Below, one piece after another: positions 1 to 5,443 of a stretch of DNA of 6,043 nucleotides. Source of the stretch: an uncultured Christensenella sp. (lineage in GTDB: Bacteria; Bacillota; Clostridia; Christensenellales; Pumilibacteraceae); assembly GCA_910585055.1 (NCBI GenBank), contig CAJUBY010000062.1, forward strand, positions 1 to 6,043, given 5' to 3'. The notes under the pieces were generated by a model that ran no database searches, had not been told where the DNA came from, and worked only from the letters and a program-made list of their open reading frames with translations. Position 1 is the stretch's first letter; the number at the start of each line of letters is the position of its first letter. The position numbers and the translations under genes are program-made.

Positions 1-39
1 TATACTTTTTCCGATGATACGCAAAGGAAACATAAAACT

Positions 40-789
40 ATGAGTGAAACTGTCGAAAATACGGCATATCTTAAATACCGCGCGCGCTTTACATATTTCG
101 GAAAGTTGAATATCGCCGCGATGATAACGATGATAGCACTTGCAATAGTATTATTATTTGTACCGATGTTCAGTATCGATCTTATAATAGCGACCGAATG
201 GTTTTCGATATTTGACGAAGCGTCACTTATATTTAAAGGCAAGATCGGATTCGGCGCCTTGGAATGTATTTTTTGCGGTGTGATCTTGTTGTTCGTTATA
301 GTATCGGGATCTGTAACGACGATAAAAATGTTGCTCGCCATATCGGATCCCGATACATTCACGCTGGTTAATTACGATTTTCTGAAGAAGCGCTTTACCG
401 TAACAAAACGCCGCGGTTCCGGTATCTTAGCCGCAAACGGTCTGTTTGCATTTTTGATAATGGCGATGCTTTTTGTTTTGATCGGTTTGGTGTTAAACAA
501 ATTTGTTTTGAACGACAGCGATATCGGCGGTTATTTTGCTTTGTGTACCGGCGTGAACGGGCTTATCGCCATTGCTGTTATTTTGACTGCCGTTTACGTA
601 ACTATTGCGATAATCAAATCGTTTATTCTCAACGGCATAATGAGCGAAATAATAAAAGAAGAATACGACGGTAAAACGCAACAGGATAACGCGGTCACGG
701 CAGCGGATAACTGCAACGACGGTATTGCCGATCCTGTTTTTACCGATACGGTCAAAGACGATACGAATACCGATATAAAAAATACTTAA
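40..789 (+). CDS. Four-helix integral membrane protein of unknown function
   Basis: I do not recognise this 249-residue protein. It has four hydrophobic stretches, at about residues 24-45, 72-98, 130-152 and 166-195. Between helices 2 and 3 is a basic stretch (KKRF...TKRR, about 116-125), which the positive-inside rule would place in the cytoplasm. That puts both termini inside. The C-terminal 45 residues are hydrophilic and acidic, rich in D, N and T, and look disordered. I see no catalytic motif, transporter signature or signal peptide. The start is supported by AAAGGA at 23-28, 11 bases upstream of the ATG. A TATACT at positions 1-6 could be a -10 element, but the -35 would lie outside the window. 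The gene is 39 bases upstream of a lipoprotein gene with no terminator between them, so the two are probably one transcript and may work together at the membrane. That the ORF is a real gene is fairly certain; its function is unknown. Confidence 0.8.
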   Translation: MSETVENTAYLKYRARFTYFGKLNIAAMITMIALAIVLLFVPMFSIDLIIATEWFSIFDEASLIFKGKIGFGALECIFCGVILLFVIVSGSVTTIKMLLAISDPDTFTLVNYDFLKKRFTVTKRRGSGILAANGLFAFLIMAMLFVLIGLVLNKFVLNDSDIGGYFALCTGVNGLIAIAVILTAVYVTIAIIKSFILNGIMSEIIKEEYDGKTQQDNAVTAADNCNDGIADPVFTDTVKDDTNTDIKNT

Positions 790-813
790 ACGTCGATCGG
801 TAAATATAGGTGT

Positions 814-819
814 AAGGAG
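814..819 (+). promoter_or_regulatory. Shine-Dalgarno site of the glycine-tethered lipoprotein gene
   Basis: AAGGAG lies 9 bases before the ATG at 829. It fixes that start, which is also where a KK-type signal peptide begins. No promoter or terminator is visible between 790 and 828. Confidence 0.8.
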
Positions 820-828
820 AAAATAAGT

Positions 829-1602
829 ATGAAAAAAAGTGCAAAAACGTCAGTGGCGGTCTTTGCCTGTGCGGCGGCTGTATCCGGATCGGTGTTAGGT
901 ATTATCGCGTGCGGCGGCGACGGTAACGGTAGCGGCGGAGGAAACGGCGGTACCGTCGGCGGTATAACGGTGTCGGATGACGATTGGAAAGCGGCGCTCG
1001 GGTTTAAAACCGAAAATTACGACAGTTATACGGTTTCGATGAGAGTCTTCAATAGCTACGATAAGTCGCAAGCCGAAGAGTACGGCGAGTGGAAAGACGA
1101 TTGCGATACATATTATGTGGATAAAAAGAACGAAAAAGTGTTGATCGTTTCGAGCGAAGAGAGATACGACGCCGAAACGAAAGAGTTTGTAAAAACTCAA
1201 GACTTGACATATTATTTCAAATACAACGGCTATTATTACGGATGGCGGAAAAACGACGGAGCGGATACCGCGAATGTCACTTCGCTTACAAAAGCCGAGT
1301 TCATCAATAATTCGGAACGCTTCGAATCGATAATAAGCTTGTTTCAGGTCTATTCCGATCCGGTAATGAAACATGTATTTAAATATAACTCCGCTACCGA
1401 AATGTACGAGTACGATCTGGTGGGTCAAAAGGTATTTATACAGTTTTCTACCGACAAAAGCGTTCGTATGGTGATAAGAGAAAATTCCATAAACAGTATC
1501 GAAAACAGCGTTAAGGATACCGACAGCACAACGGTCGATATACCCGATAACGTTAAGACCGATGTGGACAACTTCATCGCGGAACAATCTCAAGCAGAAT
1601 GA
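829..1602 (+). CDS. Predicted lipoprotein with glycine-rich tether, unknown function
   Basis: The 257-residue product starts with MKKSAK, followed by a hydrophobic core and a lipobox-like GIIAC, with the acceptor cysteine at residue 28. Signal peptidase II processing and lipid anchoring on the outer face of the cytoplasmic membrane are therefore likely. Residues 29-45 are almost only G, N, S and D and form a flexible tether. The rest (about 50-257) is hydrophilic and rich in Y, D, E and K, with alternating patterns such as TYYFKYNGYYYGWR (127-140) that suggest beta strands. I do not recognise a named domain. The lipobox is slightly atypical, with I at -2 and -3, but acceptable. The start is set by AAGGAG at 814-819. 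The gene follows the four-helix membrane protein gene and is closed by an intrinsic terminator at 1626-1657, so the two probably form a bicistronic envelope unit. A substrate-binding or sensory role cannot be told apart from the sequence. Confidence 0.85.
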   Translation: MKKSAKTSVAVFACAAAVSGSVLGIIACGGDGNGSGGGNGGTVGGITVSDDDWKAALGFKTENYDSYTVSMRVFNSYDKSQAEEYGEWKDDCDTYYVDKKNEKVLIVSSEERYDAETKEFVKTQDLTYYFKYNGYYYGWRKNDGADTANVTSLTKAEFINNSERFESIISLFQVYSDPVMKHVFKYNSATEMYEYDLVGQKVFIQFSTDKSVRMVIRENSINSIENSVKDTDSTTVDIPDNVKTDVDNFIAEQSQAE

Positions 1603-1625
1603 CTCCGAATACGTTAAGACTGTAG

Positions 1626-1658
1626 AAAGACGGCAGGATATAAATTCCGCCGTCTTTT
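1626..1658 (+). terminator. Intrinsic (Rho-independent) terminator
   Basis: AAAGACGGC (1626-1634) pairs perfectly with GCCGTCTTT (1649-1657) to give a 9-bp stem. The 14-base loop can add a GGA/TCC pairing. The run continues as TTTTGTTTT to 1663, the expected U tract. It lies 24 bases after the lipoprotein stop codon and separates this transcript from the next gene. The reverse strand lacks an equally good T tract, so the terminator acts mainly on the + strand. Confidence 0.88.
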
Positions 1659-1725
1659 GTTTTGACCGTTTGGGCGTTATCAACCGACGTGATCCTGACG
1701 ATCGGAAAACGGAACGCGTACCGAC

Positions 1726-1744
1726 ATGCCGCGCGGCCCGGCAT
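1726..1744 (+). promoter_or_regulatory. GC-rich hairpin in the leader of the second lipoprotein gene
   Basis: ATGCCG (1726-1731) pairs with CGGCAT (1739-1744) around a 7-base loop and is followed by ATTTTA. An alternative fold uses the perfect palindrome GCCGCGCGGC at 1728-1737. The T tract is too short and interrupted for a confident terminator, so an attenuator or simple RNA structure is possible. It lies 30 bases before the proposed start at 1775. No good promoter is visible in 1658-1774, so whether it is transcribed with the gene is not known. Confidence 0.35.
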
Positions 1745-1756
1745 ATTTTACCGCTG

Positions 1757-1782
1757 TTTTTCATATTTTGTAATATGAAAAA
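1757..1782 (+). promoter_or_regulatory. Perfect 11-bp inverted repeat covering a start codon
   Basis: The left arm 1757-1767 (TTTTTCATATT) is the exact reverse complement of the right arm 1772-1782 (AATATGAAAAA), with a 4-base loop TTGT. The ATG at 1775-1777 lies wholly within the right arm. As RNA this would form a hairpin hiding the initiation codon; as DNA it is a dyad that could bind a dimeric regulator. The stem has only one G:C pair, so its stability is moderate. The inverted repeat itself is certain; its role is inference. Confidence 0.6.
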
Positions 1783-2413
1783 GCTATGTGCGATCTTTGC
1801 GGCGGTCATGACCGCTTTGACGGTGATACTTTTAAGCGCGTGCGGATCGGATGCTATGGAATCCGTTAGCGAACGCAGGTCCGGATATTTTTATGCGGAA
1901 GCCGACGGATTTTCGGTGACGGCGGTTTCTGGCGTGCGCGAAGATCCGTACGACGCCGACGGTAAAGCCGGATCGCTCAAGCCGTACACTTTGCTTACGG
2001 TAGTGCCCAAAGATTTCGATATAGACGCCGTTTATACTTACACCGCGGAAACCAACAGATCCGCATACGGCGGCACGTTGATCGTGCATCCGTTTGCGGC
2101 TAGTTTTTCCGCGGAGTTCGATGCGGAAGCGTCCGCGGAGTTTTCCGTTACGATAAACAACGGGCAAACCAATGTGCGCTTAAAACTTATATCGCTTGTC
2201 ACATCGGAGATGATAAAGTACGACCGTGCGGTTGACGCAGCCAAGACGGCGTTGAAGCCAAAAGGATCGTACGAAACGCGTGTAAGACTAATCAAAAATC
2301 CGCTTGACGGCGACGGACTGTGCTGGCACGTAGCGTTTTATCACAAGGATTCGGTATGCGGCGTTCTTCTGGATCCGGTCACGGCAAAGGTGCTGGCAAA
2401 AAAAACACACTGA
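1775..2413 (+). CDS. Predicted small lipoprotein, unknown function
   Basis: The frame is open back to 1562, but a start there would make the coding region run through the terminator at 1626-1657. The ATG at 1775 instead begins a textbook lipoprotein signal peptide: MKK, a hydrophobic core and the lipobox LSAC with the acceptor cysteine at residue 23. This gives a 212-residue precursor. The mature part has a beta-rich look, for example YTLLTVVPKD (71-80) and FSVTINNGQ (123-131). The last 60 residues resemble the helix-then-hairpin layout of PepSY-like domains, ending in GVLLDPVTAKVLAKK (196-210); this similarity is weak and only by eye. Two cysteines (183 and 195) could form a disulfide. There is no Shine-Dalgarno site before the ATG, and the start codon sits in a perfect inverted repeat. 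Initiation may thus be leaderless or regulated. The gene lies between a terminator and the next promoter, so it is probably monocistronic. Confidence 0.8.
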   Translation: MKKLCAIFAAVMTALTVILLSACGSDAMESVSERRSGYFYAEADGFSVTAVSGVREDPYDADGKAGSLKPYTLLTVVPKDFDIDAVYTYTAETNRSAYGGTLIVHPFAASFSAEFDAEASAEFSVTINNGQTNVRLKLISLVTSEMIKYDRAVDAAKTALKPKGSYETRVRLIKNPLDGDGLCWHVAFYHKDSVCGVLLDPVTAKVLAKKTH

Positions 2414-2457
2414 TCTTTTTGCGGTAGGGCATAGCGATTTGCGGTCGTCGGTGATCG

Positions 2458-2511
2458 TAAAATGCGCGTGCGCAGCCGATTTTCGGACAACTGCTTTAAA
2501 ATGCTTGTGCG
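2458..2511 (+). repeat. Imperfect direct repeat overlapping the promoter
   Basis: TAAAATGCGCGTGCG (2458-2472) recurs as TAAAATGCTTGTGCG (2497-2511), matching at 13 of 15 positions with a 39-base offset. The second copy covers the -35 element of the downstream promoter. A pair of regulator binding sites is possible, but two copies are weak evidence. Confidence 0.3.
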
Positions 2512-2533
2512 TCGATAAAATTTGTGCTATAAT
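2505..2533 (+). promoter_or_regulatory. Strong extended -10 sigma-A-type promoter
   Basis: A perfect TATAAT (2528-2533) is preceded by TGC, giving the extended -10 TGnTATAAT. TTGTGC (2505-2510) sits at the ideal 17-base spacing as the -35 and matches the first three consensus positions. Transcription would start about 6-8 bases after 2533, near 2539-2541, almost on top of the ATG at 2542. The promoter would drive the unknown membrane protein, guaB and gpsA genes. The -10 match is clear; use of the promoter is inferred. Confidence 0.75.
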
Positions 2534-2541
2534 GTTCGGTA

Positions 2542-3960
2542 ATGAAATATTCGGACGACAAAACTCATTACGACGATATAAAAAACATCGTTTCGGATAC
2601 CGAACAAAAAAACGCTGCGGATACCGATAATGTTGTTATGCCTAAAATAGAGCGCAGCGACGAACGTAAAGAACATATTTCGGATAATAAAACAGACGGC
2701 GCCGACGTAACCACGTCGTTTGCGGGGGAATTAACGGCTGCGGCGATCAAAACTGTCGCGGCGGTTTTGTCGTTTGCCGCCATGCTCGTATGTATACTTG
2801 CGGTGGCGCTGCCGCTTAATGCGATGCGGATATTCAATAGGCTCGGACTCGGCGAACGCGCCGTAGATTTCGGCGAACGTTATATATCGGGCGAGCTGGA
2901 CGAATACGGCGCAGGTTCTGCGGACAGGTCGGGAAATTACAACAAGCTGTCTGCGACGCCGTCGCTCACAAATTCGGATTTTACGGAAGCGTTGTATGTT
3001 TGCAACAGTATTTCGTATAAACTCATGAACGAAGCGTACGCGTCCGGCGATACCGCGCGCGGCGGATACTATGCCGAGCGTTTGGAAAAATACACGCGTA
3101 TGTATCTTTCGCTTAATAACGTCGGCGCCGTGAGCGCGGCGACGGATAAAAAGAATATAGCGAGTATGCCGTCGGCGGCGCTGCATCCGCTTGTATACAG
3201 CTACGAGCACGAAATGCGTGTTATGAATTACCGCGCACGTGCGTATCTCGGTAAAACCGACTTTTTGACATACGACAACAGGTCTAATGAGCTGGGCGTG
3301 ATGACTACGCTCGATGAGCGGTACAGAAAGTTTTTCGGTACTGTTCCCGACGACCGCAACGCGCTTATCACGCTTCTCGACGAGTTTGCGGATTTTGCCG
3401 ATCAGCTCGGCGAATATCTGGACGTGGAATTTCTGCGCGCAGGCGTGGAAAACGATCCGTCCGCCAAACGCGACGTATGGAGCGACGGCAAGCTGTTTCC
3501 GCAGACCCCGGTAAATTCCGAGCTGTATCTCAAGAACGAGTGTCTGAACGTTCTTACCGGCAGGGAATTTTCGCTGTTTATTTTAGGACTGGACGACATC
3601 ACAGAAACGCGTTCGGGCTTTACTCAGCTTTACAACAATCTTAAATGTTTTACGAAGTACGCGCAGTGGGCGGTGGATTTCGAACCGACAGACGGTGCGG
3701 ACAGGCAGGCGGAACAGTTGCACAAGCTGTACTGGCTGCAAACGCTTGCCTCGGCGTCCGAACGTCTATGGTATATGGAAAACCTTATGTATTACAGCCG
3801 CGACATGTTCGGCGCGAGCGGCAAGGCGATCGTGGACGAGTACACCACATGCCAAAGTTACGCGCAGGTGCGTTACGATTCGAGACAGTATCAGATATCG
3901 GAAGTTTACGCCATAGAGCTTCGTAAATACGTTTCGCAGTTTCAATCCCAAGGAGAATAA
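2542..3960 (+). CDS. Single-pass membrane protein of unknown function, coupled to guaB
   Basis: I do not recognise this 472-residue protein. Residues 1-63 are highly charged (D, K, E, N) and probably disordered. One hydrophobic helix follows at about 68-92, and the remaining 380 residues are hydrophilic. They are mostly helical in appearance, with many Y, L, A and E residues in amphipathic runs, for example around 146-192, 255-297 and 388-420. This could be a helical repeat domain, but I cannot identify TPR or another family. An N-terminal cytoplasmic tail with an external C-terminal domain is likely, because there is no cleavable signal. The start at 2542 has no Shine-Dalgarno site but lies directly after a strong promoter, which fits a leaderless message. 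An internal ATG at codon 33 has no ribosome site either. The stop is 3 bases before guaB, and the guaB ribosome site is within its last codons. Confidence 0.85.
   Translation: MKYSDDKTHYDDIKNIVSDTEQKNAADTDNVVMPKIERSDERKEHISDNKTDGADVTTSFAGELTAAAIKTVAAVLSFAAMLVCILAVALPLNAMRIFNRLGLGERAVDFGERYISGELDEYGAGSADRSGNYNKLSATPSLTNSDFTEALYVCNSISYKLMNEAYASGDTARGGYYAERLEKYTRMYLSLNNVGAVSAATDKKNIASMPSAALHPLVYSYEHEMRVMNYRARAYLGKTDFLTYDNRSNELGVMTTLDERYRKFFGTVPDDRNALITLLDEFADFADQLGEYLDVEFLRAGVENDPSAKRDVWSDGKLFPQTPVNSELYLKNECLNVLTGREFSLFILGLDDITETRSGFTQLYNNLKCFTKYAQWAVDFEPTDGADRQAEQLHKLYWLQTLASASERLWYMENLMYYSRDMFGASGKAIVDEYTTCQSYAQVRYDSRQYQISEVYAIELRKYVSQFQSQGE
3950..3955 (+). promoter_or_regulatory. guaB Shine-Dalgarno site inside the upstream gene
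   Basis: AAGGAG falls within the last codons (Gln-Gly-Glu) of the unknown membrane protein gene and is 8 bases before the guaB ATG at 3964. Ribosomes finishing the upstream gene would uncover or reuse this site, so translational coupling is expected. Confidence 0.85.
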
Positions 3961-3963
3961 CAT

Positions 3964-5418
3964 ATGAGTAAGATCGTTAAGGAAGGGCTTACATTCGACG
4001 ATGTGCTTTTGATCCCGGGCGAGTCGCACGTCACGCCGAAAGACGTTGACCTTACGACTAAGCTGAGCGACGATATAACGCTCAATATACCGCTTGTTGC
4101 GGCAGCGATGGACACCGTTACCGAGTCTCGGCTTGCCATAGCGATCGCGCGCGAGGGCGGAATAGGCATAATACATAAAAACATGAGTATCGATGCGCAA
4201 GCCGAGCATGTGGACAGAGTAAAGCGCAGCGAACACGGCGTTATTACCGATCCGTTCTACCTCGAGCCGGACAGAATGGTGTCCGACGCGCTCGAATTGA
4301 TGAAGAAGTACAAGATATCCGGCGTGCCTATTTGCCGTAACGGTAAGCTTGTCGGTATACTTACAAATAGAGATCTTAAATTCGAAACCAATTTCGAGCA
4401 GCCTATAGAAAACGTGATGACAAAGGATAAACTTGTTACCGCGCCGGTGGGTACTACGCTTGACGAAGCGAAAAAGATACTGGGAAGACACCGTATCGAA
4501 AAACTGCCTATAGTGGACGGCAAGGGCAATCTCAAAGGTCTTATAACAATAAAAGATATCGAAAAAGCGATACAGTATCCCAATTCTGCGCGTGATAAAA
4601 ACGGCAGGCTTTTGGTCGGCGCGGCTATCAGCAACGGCAGCGGATATATGGACAGGGCAAAAGCGCTTGTGGATGCGCGTGTGGACTGTCTTGTGGTGGA
4701 CACGGCGCACGGACACAATATCGATGTCGTAAAGGCTGTGTCCAAGGTAAAACAAACTTTCCCGTCGGTTACGGTCGTGGCAGGCAACGTTGCGACGGCG
4801 GCTGCGGCGGAAGCTCTGTTTAAAGCCGGCGCGGACGTCGTAAAGGTAGGTATCGGACCGGGCTCAATATGCACCACGCGCATCGTCGCGGGCATAGGCG
4901 TTCCGCAGATAACGGCGATAATGGACTGCGCCGAAGTGGCGGATAAATACGGCAAGGCCATAATAGGCGACGGCGGTATAAAATACAGCGGCGACATCAC
5001 GAAAGCGATCGCGGCAGGCGCCAACGCCGTCATGATCGGATCGCTTTTCGCCGGCACGACGGAAAGCCCGGGCGAGTTGGAAATATATCAGGGCAGAAGC
5101 TTTAAGACATACCGCGGAATGGGCAGTCTCGGCGCCATGCCGCTCGGCAGCAAGGACAGATATTTCCAGGAAGGCTCCAAAAAATTCGTACCGGAAGGCG
5201 TGGAAGGCAGAGTGCCGTACCGCGGCGCGCTTGCGGATATAGTGTATCAGCTTATGGGCGGACTTCGCGCAGGTATGGGATATACGGGAATGCCGACAAT
5301 ATCCAAGCTCCGCAAAGATGCCGAATTCGTAAAAATAACAAATGCCGCGCTAATAGAATCTCACCCTCACGACATATCGATAACAAAAGAAGCGCCAAAC
5401 TATTCGCCTAAAAATTGA
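3964..5418 (+). CDS. guaB: IMP dehydrogenase (EC 1.1.1.205)
   Basis: This enzyme oxidises IMP to XMP with NAD+, the committed step of GMP synthesis, in the cytoplasm and normally as a tetramer or octamer. The 484 residues are the usual length for bacterial GuaB. The N-terminus KEGLTFDDVLLIPGES (6-21) is the family signature. A Bateman module of two CBS domains spans about 96-205. The barrel then resumes with DTAHGH (246-251, NAD side) and GPGSICTTR (298-306) with catalytic Cys303. GDGGIKYSGD (335-344) is the IMP phosphate region. YRGMGSLGAM (383-392) comes before the mobile flap with Arg399-Tyr400, and EGVEGRVPYRG is at 411-421. All key residues are present, so the enzyme should be active. 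The start is fixed by AAGGAG at 3950-3955. It lies between an unknown membrane protein and gpsA; guaA is not adjacent. No purine riboswitch is visible in the 128-base gap before the operon. Confidence 0.98.
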   Translation: MSKIVKEGLTFDDVLLIPGESHVTPKDVDLTTKLSDDITLNIPLVAAAMDTVTESRLAIAIAREGGIGIIHKNMSIDAQAEHVDRVKRSEHGVITDPFYLEPDRMVSDALELMKKYKISGVPICRNGKLVGILTNRDLKFETNFEQPIENVMTKDKLVTAPVGTTLDEAKKILGRHRIEKLPIVDGKGNLKGLITIKDIEKAIQYPNSARDKNGRLLVGAAISNGSGYMDRAKALVDARVDCLVVDTAHGHNIDVVKAVSKVKQTFPSVTVVAGNVATAAAAEALFKAGADVVKVGIGPGSICTTRIVAGIGVPQITAIMDCAEVADKYGKAIIGDGGIKYSGDITKAIAAGANAVMIGSLFAGTTESPGELEIYQGRSFKTYRGMGSLGAMPLGSKDRYFQEGSKKFVPEGVEGRVPYRGALADIVYQLMGGLRAGMGYTGMPTISKLRKDAEFVKITNAALIESHPHDISITKEAPNYSPKN

Positions 5419-5431
5419 CCGTTTTAAGCCG

Positions 5432-5438
5432 AAAGGAG
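5432..5438 (+). promoter_or_regulatory. gpsA Shine-Dalgarno site
   Basis: AAAGGAG lies 5 bases before the ATG at 5444. It favours this start over the in-frame ATG at 5468, which has no such site before it. The 25-base gap from guaB shows no terminator, so gpsA belongs to the same transcript. Confidence 0.8.
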
Positions 5439-5443
5439 TATTT

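Noticed and set aside
1..6. TATACT as a -10 element for the first gene
   Set aside because: The match is good, but the -35 region lies outside the window, so it cannot be supported.
1562..1774. Upstream extension of the second lipoprotein to an ATG at 1562
   Set aside because: It would overlap the previous gene, read through a strong terminator and bury the lipoprotein signal peptide 71 residues into the protein.
895..1809. Long minus-strand open frame (304 codons) opposite the first lipoprotein
   Set aside because: It runs antisense through a well-supported gene, the terminator and the start of the next gene. It has no ribosome site or recognisable domain, and low-complexity artefacts arise opposite the glycine tether. 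It is explained by codon bias against TTA, CTA and TCA on the + strand.
2414..2504. Possible riboswitch or purine-responsive leader before the guaB operon
   Set aside because: The region lies upstream of the proposed transcription start, and I see no conserved purine riboswitch core or clear terminator/antiterminator pair.
2590..2605. Small inverted repeat TTCGG-ATA-CCGAA near the start of the unknown membrane gene
   Set aside because: It is only 5 bp and lies in coding sequence. The + strand is followed by A rather than T, and no minus-strand gene needs a terminator here.
2439..2630. Small + strand open frame (63 codons) overlapping the promoter and the next gene's start
   Set aside because: It has no ribosome site, spans the promoter, and is out of frame with the better-supported gene at 2542.
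3766..4755. Long minus-strand open frame (329 codons) opposite the unknown gene and guaB
   Set aside because: It crosses the junction of two real + strand genes, and guaB is certain from its motifs. There is no independent evidence for antisense coding.
4257..5057. Minus-strand open frame (266 codons) inside guaB
   Set aside because: It is the mirror of highly conserved guaB codons, with no start signal and no family resemblance.
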